Origin: an uncultured Spirochaetaceae bacterium
Lineage (GTDB): Bacteria; Spirochaetota; Spirochaetia; Sphaerochaetales; Sphaerochaetaceae
Length of the DNA: 44,091 bases
NCBI GenBank assembly: GCA_944392975.1
Contig: CALXYN010000014.1
Coordinates: 1 to 44,091 of the forward strand
Reading direction: 5' to 3'
Shown here: one piece after another, positions 25,166-31,531 of the stretch
Numbering within the stretch: the first letter of the stretch is position 1
How the letters are laid out: the number at the start of each line of letters is the position of its first letter
Made by a program: the position numbers and the translations under genes
The notes under the pieces: generated by a model
Seen by the model: the letters and a program-made list of their open reading frames with translations, nothing else
Databases searched by the model: none
What the model was told of the DNA's origin: nothing

Positions 25166-25194
25166 GCTGCACTATGTAGTGGGGATAGTGCAGC
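25166..25194 (+). promoter_or_regulatory. Intercistronic stem-loop after the putative major subunit gene
   Basis: GCTGCACTAT (25166-25175) pairs perfectly with ATAGTGCAGC (25185-25194) across a 9-base loop. It starts 13 bases after the stop codon. There is no T-tract, so it is more likely an mRNA-stability or processing element than a full terminator. Confidence 0.75.
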
Positions 25195-25214
25195 AATTTA
25201 CCTTGGGGTGAATG

Positions 25215-25844
25215 ATGAAGAGAATTGCGATTTTGATGATTATTCTATTAATTACAGGTTTTTGCTTTGCATCTGGGACGGAAACATCTGTGACGATTCA
25301 GTATGATGCAGATTCTCCGTTCGAAAGTGCGGAAGTATCTGCTGTCCTGTCTTTGAAGCCTTCTTCATCATTCAGCTATAAGGTTGGGTTCACAACATCA
25401 GGATCCTCTTATAATTCACCTGTCGCGACAATTCCTTTGACGCCTGCAATAGATACAGAGCAGAGTACATTTACTTTTGAACCTCTTACGGAGATTTATG
25501 TTTATTGGGATATATTCGGAACAGATCCATTTCGTCTTATGCTTGGTGCAACAGGACCTCTGACGACGGAGAACAGCGAGAGTTTTATAGGATGGAAAAT
25601 CAGTAGGCTGGATGGAGAGGGAACGACAATAACCTGGGATTCGATTCCGGAAGATTGGGAAAGTGCTGTTGATTCAAAGACGATTGAAATAATGCGATAT
25701 ACCTATTCCGGCCGGGGGCTTCCCGTGGAACAGAATAACAGACAGCTGAGGATTGAGCCTACTCTGCCGTCAAATAAAATTTCGGGTTATACCGCTACGA
25801 CATATAATGCATATCTTGTGCTGTCCTTGGAGACGATAGAATGA
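25215..25844 (+). CDS. Secreted putative pilus subunit 7
   Basis: 209 residues. The second of two adjacent ATGs (25215) is chosen because GGGG/GGTGA sits six bases upstream. Signal peptide MKRIAILMIILLITGFCFAS. Strands such as TSVTIQYDADSPFESAEVSA, IYVYWDIFGTDPFRLMLGAT and SFIGWKISRLDGE parallel subunit 6 in order and spacing; the terminal strand is TTYNAYLVLSLETIE. It is probably a paralogue of subunit 6. It follows the intercistronic hairpin, so it should be made in smaller amounts. The stop overlaps the next start (ATGA). Confidence 0.6.
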   Translation: MKRIAILMIILLITGFCFASGTETSVTIQYDADSPFESAEVSAVLSLKPSSSFSYKVGFTTSGSSYNSPVATIPLTPAIDTEQSTFTFEPLTEIYVYWDIFGTDPFRLMLGATGPLTTENSESFIGWKISRLDGEGTTITWDSIPEDWESAVDSKTIEIMRYTYSGRGLPVEQNNRQLRIEPTLPSNKISGYTATTYNAYLVLSLETIE

Positions 25845-26386
25845 TTAGAAAGGTTTTTATTGTAATCCTGTTTTTTGTTTCCATTTCATCATCTTTTGCT
25901 GTGCAGATTGACCCGATTTCCATGGACGTCTCGTTTACATCTGGTCTTGTCGCGAATTTTGGGTTTTCCACGTATCCTCCAGATTCTGCGATTAAACCTG
26001 AGTCATCTGTCCCTTCTGTGATTGAATTCACTTACAATGATAGAACGGGTAACTTCGAGACTCCGACATATTATATCTATTACCAGGTTTTCACTCCGGT
26101 TAATGCGCCTTTGAAGGTTAGTGTTGTTGCTACTGGGCTTAGAAACATTAATGACAGTAATGATATTCTTGTGTGGAATGACCGCGAGGGGAATATTAAG
26201 TGTATCGAAAATCCCGATGCTTTTGATAACCCTAGTCCACATAAAACACCAATCGAATCCAATCTCACTATCGACAGGGAACCTGCAAATTACGACTCCA
26301 AGGCATTTAAGCTTGAAGTCAATGCCAGTGAAGTGAATTACGATGCCGCATACCGCGGTCAGATTACAGTTTATATCGAGTCATGA
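25841..26386 (+). CDS. Secreted putative pilus subunit 8
   Basis: 181 residues with a signal peptide (MIRKVFIVILFFVSISSSFA). The mature part begins VQIDPISMDVSFTSG and contains YYIYYQVFTPVNAPLKVSVV, comparable to the central YWxIxG strands of subunits 6 and 7. One Cys (IKCIEN). The C terminus AAYRGQITVYIES has Tyr eleven residues from the end. The ATG overlaps the previous stop. No external family is recognised. Confidence 0.58.
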   Translation: MIRKVFIVILFFVSISSSFAVQIDPISMDVSFTSGLVANFGFSTYPPDSAIKPESSVPSVIEFTYNDRTGNFETPTYYIYYQVFTPVNAPLKVSVVATGLRNINDSNDILVWNDREGNIKCIENPDAFDNPSPHKTPIESNLTIDREPANYDSKAFKLEVNASEVNYDAAYRGQITVYIES

Positions 26387-26387
26387 T

Positions 26388-27038
26388 ATGAAAAGATGCC
26401 TTTTTATTCTGCTATGTTTGCTATCAGTATTTGCTATCAACGCGGTAGAGACTCTGCCTGTGCCTGATGAAATTAAATTTGAAATGTATTTCAGGAAAGA
26501 GAATCAGCCGACATTCTGCTTTGTTGAAGAGGAGCCTTCAACAATTCCTGTAGAAGGAACAATTGCTGATATCTCTCAGATTGCTTTTCCTACAGTATAT
26601 TCTCAGGCAGATTCTGATTATAGTTCCGATAAGGTAGCAGCGATTGCATTGTATTGGGATGTATATGGAACATCTCTGACGATTGATCTCATGTTCTCCG
26701 GCTCCCAATCAACCGATACGGGGACTTGTTATATGCTTTCAAATACACAGGGAGGAAATGGATACAACTATAATGTTGAGATTACGTCGAAGCATGAAAG
26801 CATTGATCAGGAAAGAATTAGTTTATTTACGGAGAGCGAGATGAGTTCTGAATCATTTCATTCCCCATTGGATGGGACTTCTCGTAGTTTGAGCCTTATC
26901 TCTAATGAGAGCATCCTTGATGGTAGAGCTTCCGGTAGCGTGACTCTTGATATGACACTACCATTTCCAACTGAGACAGGCTTTGCGATGGGGCAGTACA
27001 CCGGAACGATAACCGCGAGTATTATTGTGGAAGACTAA
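26388..27038 (+). CDS. Secreted putative pilus subunit 9 (last gene of operon)
   Basis: 216 residues. The ATG at 26388 lies one base after the previous stop and has no clear ribosome binding site, so translation is probably coupled; the upstream in-frame ATG at 26343 would bury the signal peptide. Signal peptide MKRCLFILLCLLSVFAINA. The body includes AAIALYWDVYGTSLTIDLMFSG, again the YWDxxGT strand of subunit 7, and two Cys residues (FCFVEE and TCYMLS). The terminal strand is GQYTGTITASIIVED. The last codons overlap by four bases with the convergent lipoprotein gene, leaving no space for a terminator between them. Confidence 0.58.
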   Translation: MKRCLFILLCLLSVFAINAVETLPVPDEIKFEMYFRKENQPTFCFVEEEPSTIPVEGTIADISQIAFPTVYSQADSDYSSDKVAAIALYWDVYGTSLTIDLMFSGSQSTDTGTCYMLSNTQGGNGYNYNVEITSKHESIDQERISLFTESEMSSESFHSPLDGTSRSLSLISNESILDGRASGSVTLDMTLPFPTETGFAMGQYTGTITASIIVED

Positions 27039-27388
27039 TTGATACGGATTAACGTCAGTGATGAATCATCCCTGCTTGCTGTGAATAGAATGGAATTATT
27101 GGAGACATATTCAAATGTCATGTATGCATCGTAGCTTAGATACAGCGTGTAAGTAATCTCTGTTGCATTTGTCCAGCCTCCGCGTTGGTAAACATATTCA
27201 AGAAGGTCAAAATTATCCTGGATTTCTATCTGTCCTTTTTTTATGTTGCAGATACCAATGTAGTTGCCGTTGTCGTACATCTCCCATTCTCCGAGCATCC
27301 AATCTGGAATAGTTGTGTTTCCTGGTATGTTGCCACAGGATGCAAGAAGAATAATGATAGTCAGTACAATGGTTAGAGCTTGCTTCAT
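27035..27388 (-). CDS. Small lipoprotein
   Basis: 117 residues from the ATG at 27388 (MKQALTIVLTIIILLASC). The lipobox LLASC places the acylated Cys at residue 18. The mature domain has recurring aromatic strands (WMLGEWEMYDNGNYIGIC, FDLLEYVYQRGGW), resembling small lipocalin-like or META-type domains in which a WxGxW motif opens the first strand. Function unknown. Upstream in-frame ATGs at 27433 and 27415 are rejected because they displace the signal peptide. There is no Shine-Dalgarno; TATTAT lies nine bases before the ATG. It converges on and overlaps the pilus operon by four bases. Confidence 0.65.
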   Translation of the reverse strand: MKQALTIVLTIIILLASCGNIPGNTTIPDWMLGEWEMYDNGNYIGICNIKKGQIEIQDNFDLLEYVYQRGGWTNATEITYTLYLSYDAYMTFEYVSNNSILFTASRDDSSLTLIRIN

Positions 27389-27433
27389 ATCAAGATGATA
27401 ATATGTAATCATCATTTTTCCCATAAATATCAT

Positions 27434-27709
27434 TTACTGTAATGGACTTATCGGGTAGCTTTGTATTGAAAACATATCTACTGGAAGAGGCGAATCTTAT
27501 CTTTGAGACTGTATTTCCCTGATGTTTTGAATTTTATCAAATACATTCCAAATTTCATCAGATTTGACAGTAATTTTACTTCCCGGATTCCAGATGTTTC
27601 ATCAGCCAATTTTATCGCACAGCTTCATTTCTCGTTATGTTTTTCTATGCGGATATGATGGAGAGTAAGTCGCTATTTATCTTGTTCATATAGGAAAACC
27701 TCCGAACTG
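27434..27709. other. Gene-free stretch with relic-like DNA
   Basis: No convincing gene. Short open pieces on the plus strand (for example DVLNFIKYIPNFIRFDSNFTS around 27520-27650) are interrupted by stops and lack starts. Together with the truncated gene at 27721 this suggests decay. Confidence 0.35.
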
Positions 27710-27720
27710 TTGAATCTCTT

Positions 27721-28050
27721 TTACTGTTTGACTGCATTTGCAATTTTACTGACTTCTGTGACAGGCATACCAGTTGCAATTGCGATATCATTATCAGAGA
27801 GGATTCCCATTGATATAAGATTCTTCACAATCTGTTCTTTTTCCTCCTGTCTGCTTATTGCAGCATATTTCTCCATAATCTCATCAAATTTGCTGTATGT
27901 TTCTCCCATTATGATCTCGCTCCCTTTTACTCTTCTGATGATGCTTTTCATCATCTCGTTCTTCATAGAACTATAGTCCCTTTCTGCTATGTCCTTGTAT
28001 ATCGTACCAAGCTCCTCATCCATTTTACCATTACATGTCAGGTTGGCCAC
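27721..28050 (-). pseudogene. C-terminal fragment of an Rpn-family (PD-(D/E)XK nuclease/transposase-like) protein
   Basis: 109 codons. The tail EEKEQIVKNLISMGILSDNDIAIATGMPVTEVSKI is typical of Rpn-family recombination-promoting nuclease-like proteins, which normally have about 300 residues with the catalytic domain at the N terminus. That domain is absent here: upstream of the GTG at 28050 the frame soon hits stops, and no ribosome binding site is visible. It is best read as a remnant; a short stand-alone protein cannot be excluded. Confidence 0.5.
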
Positions 28051-28236
28051 AACAAGCGTACAGAGAGCATCTCATCATCCTTCATTTTTATTGCGGAAAC
28101 GTGTATTTATTGACACCGTTCAGCTTTTAGAATGAGTGTTTGCATAGAGGCGAAAACATGAAAATACAGGTGGTAAATAAGGGAGTTTTCCATTAATTAT
28201 AGTGAGGCTGAGAGAATTATCTTGTTCTTGGTCATG

Positions 28237-28254
28237 GTTCTAAATGATTAGAAC
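28237..28254. promoter_or_regulatory. Palindrome GTTCTAA-ATGA-TTAGAAC upstream of the RNase D gene
   Basis: A perfect 7-base inverted repeat ending 20 bases before the ATG at 28274. It lies where the -35 of the putative promoter would be (TAGATT at 28262-28267 as -10), so it may be an operator. The surrounding 28051-28236 shows no gene. Confidence 0.45.
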
Positions 28255-28273
28255 TTTGTGATAGATTTTCAGT

Positions 28274-29161
28274 ATGAACTATGAATACATTGATTCAGAT
28301 GAGAAGATAGAAAAGGCTGTAAAGAGATTTGAGAAACTTGAAAGAATTGCAGTGGATTTCGAGTGCGAATTCAACCTCCATATTTATGGAGAACATCTTT
28401 GCCTTATCCAGATATTCGATGGCTTATCATATTATCTTATTGATCCAAGAGCAGAGGGTGTCACAAAGAAAGGCCTGTCTTTTTTCTTTTCATCCTCTGT
28501 GAAGAAACTCTGGTTTGATTGTCAGTCTGATGCCTCTCTTGTATTCAAGGTTTATGGACTTACGATTACTAATATCTTTGATGTCAGAGTGTTGGCAGAA
28601 CTTCTAGGATTTCATGGAAACCTGAAAGCTCTTGAAGCAGAGTATCTGCATATCGAGAGCACAATGAATAAGAAAAAGAACCAGCAAGCAAACTGGCTCA
28701 AGCGGCCGCTTCCAGAGGAGCAGATTGAATATGCTTTGGAAGATGTATCGCATTTGATGGATCTTGAGGATGTGCTTGTTCCTCTTATTCACGAAAGAAA
28801 TCTCGATAAAGCAGCACTTAGTTCGATGAAGAAAGCAACAACACCCAAGAAACCTCTTCCTGGATGGACACGTCTGGGTGGTTGGAAACGGCTTACAAAG
28901 GAAGAGAAAATCTATGCAAAACACATCTATATTGCCCGCGATAAAATCGCGAGACGTTTCAATGTGCCTGCTGCAAGGGTGATGGATAAGCATCTGATTA
29001 TTGAAATTGCAAAAAACAGGCCTCTTTCAAAGGCCCGTCTTGCTGCAATGCTGGAAAATGAAAGTGAGAGATTCCGTGCTTTCATCATTCCTGCACTCTG
29101 GGATGCCATTGTCTCTGGAGATAAAGAGGCAAAAGGTCAGTCAATTAACGCTGAGATGTAG
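28274..29161 (+). CDS. rnd: Ribonuclease D-like 3'-5' exoribonuclease with HRDC domain
   Basis: 295 residues. The DEDDy nuclease motifs are present: VDFECEF (Asp and Glu of ExoI), WFDCQSDASLVF (ExoII), and YALEDVSHL (ExoIII Tyr and Asp). The C-terminal part around residues 205-285 fits an HRDC nucleic-acid-binding domain. The family trims tRNA and other small RNA 3' ends. The ATG at 28274 has no Shine-Dalgarno; TAGATT ends six bases before it. Its final 25 bases overlap the convergent M20 peptidase gene. Confidence 0.88.
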   Translation: MNYEYIDSDEKIEKAVKRFEKLERIAVDFECEFNLHIYGEHLCLIQIFDGLSYYLIDPRAEGVTKKGLSFFFSSSVKKLWFDCQSDASLVFKVYGLTITNIFDVRVLAELLGFHGNLKALEAEYLHIESTMNKKKNQQANWLKRPLPEEQIEYALEDVSHLMDLEDVLVPLIHERNLDKAALSSMKKATTPKKPLPGWTRLGGWKRLTKEEKIYAKHIYIARDKIARRFNVPAARVMDKHLIIEIAKNRPLSKARLAAMLENESERFRAFIIPALWDAIVSGDKEAKGQSINAEM

Positions 29162-30186
29162 CTTACAAGCGCTTCCATCTCGCTCTTTCTTATCCTTTCA
29201 TTCACGCTATGTGCATTCTCGTATCCAATACACAGTGTGATGGCATCGAGCCCCAGACGGCGGAGATTATTTGCATCACTTCCTCCTGATGTCGGTTTCG
29301 TCTTTCCGTCTCTTCCTATGGTTTCAGTTGCTTCCATTGCCCTTACGAGAGCCCTGTCGCTTTCCTCAAGAATATAAGGCGTATACATTTCGATAAGTTC
29401 AGTTTTGCATTCTGCGCCAGTTTTTTCCGCCGCTTTCCTTGCATTGGCGATTATGGTTTCAGAGACGTTTTTCCGTTTTTCATCAGATAATGACCTTACT
29501 TCATAGATAACAGTGGCTTTATCTGGAACGATGTTTGTAGACCCCGGCGCCATGAATGAACCCACGTTACAGGTTGTCTCTTCATCAATACGGCCTGTTG
29601 GAGAAGAGGCTACGGCCATAGCTGCTGCTTTGATAGCATTGATTCCTTTTTCTGGACTGAACCCGGCATGTGCCGTGCGTCCAAGCATGGTTATCTCGAT
29701 TCGGTTCTTTCCAGGGGCTGAGATTATAGCGGTTCCTACGTCCCCAGCTGCATCGAGTATATATGCAGCTTCGATATCAAAAGGAAGGAAGAATTTCTTC
29801 TCAATCTTGCCGGAACCCTGAAGTCCCAGTTCTTCTGCTCTTGTGAACAAAAAGAGTGCATCCGGATATTTCTCTGCCACGGTAAGAACTGCAGCTATTC
29901 CTGCTTTATCATCAGCACCGAGAGCTGTATGTCCATCTGTGAAGAAATACTCTTCATCTTCAAGCATGTGAGCTTCGACAGCTCTTTCGACGGTATCCAT
30001 ATGGCAGACCATCATGACTTTGCTGCCTTCAGGATTTTTCCAGAAAAGCAGATTCCCTTCGTCATCATCGCGGAAGAAATAGCCAAACTCAGTCATCCTG
30101 CCGATGATATAAGAACTGATTCCATCCTCCTTCCAAGAAGGGGAAGGTATTGATACCAGATTCCTGAAATGCTCAAAGACGTTCAT
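29137..30186 (-). CDS. M20 family metallopeptidase (peptidase T-like)
   Basis: 349 residues. Zinc ligands and catalytic residues appear in order: MVCHMDTV (His/Asp), TALGADDKAG (bridging Asp), RAEELGLQGS (catalytic Glu and Glu ligand), the dimerisation lid with GRTAHAGFSPEKG, and a C-terminal AHSVNERI (His ligand). It is probably a cytosolic tripeptidase or related aminoacyl-peptidase; PepT itself is longer (about 408 aa), so the substrate is open. The ATG at 30186 has no close ribosome binding site; TATATT ends seven bases upstream. Confidence 0.87.
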   Translation of the reverse strand: MNVFEHFRNLVSIPSPSWKEDGISSYIIGRMTEFGYFFRDDDEGNLLFWKNPEGSKVMMVCHMDTVERAVEAHMLEDEEYFFTDGHTALGADDKAGIAAVLTVAEKYPDALFLFTRAEELGLQGSGKIEKKFFLPFDIEAAYILDAAGDVGTAIISAPGKNRIEITMLGRTAHAGFSPEKGINAIKAAAMAVASSPTGRIDEETTCNVGSFMAPGSTNIVPDKATVIYEVRSLSDEKRKNVSETIIANARKAAEKTGAECKTELIEMYTPYILEESDRALVRAMEATETIGRDGKTKPTSGGSDANNLRRLGLDAITLCIGYENAHSVNERIRKSEMEALVSYISALID

Positions 30187-30275
30187 AAATCAGAATATAG
30201 TCCTCTTTCCCCTTTTGTACCATAACCAGGAGCTGGGGAAATATTAAAAAATAAGGCGGAAAATTTAAAAAATAT

Positions 30276-30303
30276 TTGCGGGAAATATGAAAAGCATTAA
30301 TAT
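30276..30303 (+). promoter_or_regulatory. Promoter giving a likely leaderless transcript of the AAA ATPase gene
   Basis: TTGCGG (30276-30281), 16 bases, TAATAT (30298-30303), then six bases to the ATG at 30310. No Shine-Dalgarno is present in between. Confidence 0.5.
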
Positions 30304-30309
30304 TATCAT

Positions 30310-31530
30310 ATGATTGAACGGACAATTTCACGGAGAATACTTTCACTTTCAGATGATTTCAAGGTTCTGCTAGTCACTGGGGCTCGGCAGGTAGGGAAGA
30401 CAACGCTTCTTAAAATGCTCTGTGAGAATGGTAGAACATACATTACGCTTGATGACAAATCATCGCTTGATCTTGCAAAGACCGATCCTGAAGCCTTTTT
30501 CCTTCTTAACCCTGTTCCTTGCATGATTGATGAGGTTCAGCGTGCTCCCGAGCTAATGATCAAAATAAAAGAAATTGTCGATTCAGATAATCGTAAAAAT
30601 CAGATATGGCTTACAGGAAGCCAGAAACCACGGTTGATAAGACACATTTCAGAAACACTGGCAGGAAGAGTTGCAGAGATAGATGTATTTCCATTATCAC
30701 AGGCCGAGAAGCAAGGAGACCCATACAGATTATCTTTTTATCCATCTTTTGATGGCAGAGAGGCAGCGCTATGGGACTATAAAGAGACAATAGAAAATGT
30801 CGTCCTCGGAGGATATCCAGAACTTCAGTACATTAAGAAGGCAAACCGTGCCGACTGGTTTCACTCCTACATTAGCACGTATTTGCTAGGTGATATCCTT
30901 TACGAAGAAGGAGACATCGGAATTGGCATTACAGACTTCAGACATTTCCTGATGATTTTGGCTGCAAGAACCGCTGAGCCTGTGAATTACTCAGCGATTG
31001 CCGCAGAATCAGGGCTTACTGCCTACAAGGCAAAGATCCTTGTTTCTCTTCTTGTTTCATATGGAATAATCTACTTGCTTCCTGCCTATGCGGGAAATAC
31101 GCTGAAATCCCTTACGAAAACTCCTCGTATGCATTTTACAGATACAGGACTATGTTGCAACCTTCTTGGAATTGAGGATGTTGATGGTTTTATAAAACAT
31201 CCATTATCTGGAAGAATATTCGAATCATATGTTGTGGGAGAGGTTGTCCGGAACGCTGTAAACAATGCGGATTTTGCCAGTTTCTATTACTATAGAGAAG
31301 AGACAAAGGGGAAGGGGAGCGGTCAAGCAGAGATAGATCTTCTTAAGGAAAAGAACGGTATTATTTACCCAATTGAAATCAAGATGAATGCCTCTCCTGT
31401 GAGCAGAATGGCAAAATGGTTCAGCTCAATACCGGAAGATAGGAGAGGCATGGGAACGATTATCTGCATGAACAAGGAGAAGACCCTTCTTGGAAAAGAT
31501 CTTCTCGTTCTCCCTGCATCGATGATTTAA
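30310..31530 (+). CDS. AAA_14/DUF4143 family ATPase
   Basis: 406 residues. The N-terminal AAA domain shows Walker A (VTGARQVGKTT), Walker B (PCMIDEVQRAP), a sensor-like WLTGSQKP, and LAGRVAEIDVFPLS. The C-terminal DUF4143 half contains FESYVVGEVVRNA and a nuclease-fold-like AEIDLL...YPIEIKM. Such proteins are common in genomes rich in mobile DNA; some are linked to toxin-antitoxin-like or defence roles, but no function is established. The gene ends one base from the convergent Mo-hydroxylase gene. Confidence 0.9.
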   Translation: MIERTISRRILSLSDDFKVLLVTGARQVGKTTLLKMLCENGRTYITLDDKSSLDLAKTDPEAFFLLNPVPCMIDEVQRAPELMIKIKEIVDSDNRKNQIWLTGSQKPRLIRHISETLAGRVAEIDVFPLSQAEKQGDPYRLSFYPSFDGREAALWDYKETIENVVLGGYPELQYIKKANRADWFHSYISTYLLGDILYEEGDIGIGITDFRHFLMILAARTAEPVNYSAIAAESGLTAYKAKILVSLLVSYGIIYLLPAYAGNTLKSLTKTPRMHFTDTGLCCNLLGIEDVDGFIKHPLSGRIFESYVVGEVVRNAVNNADFASFYYYREETKGKGSGQAEIDLLKEKNGIIYPIEIKMNASPVSRMAKWFSSIPEDRRGMGTIICMNKEKTLLGKDLLVLPASMI

Positions 31531-31531
31531 C

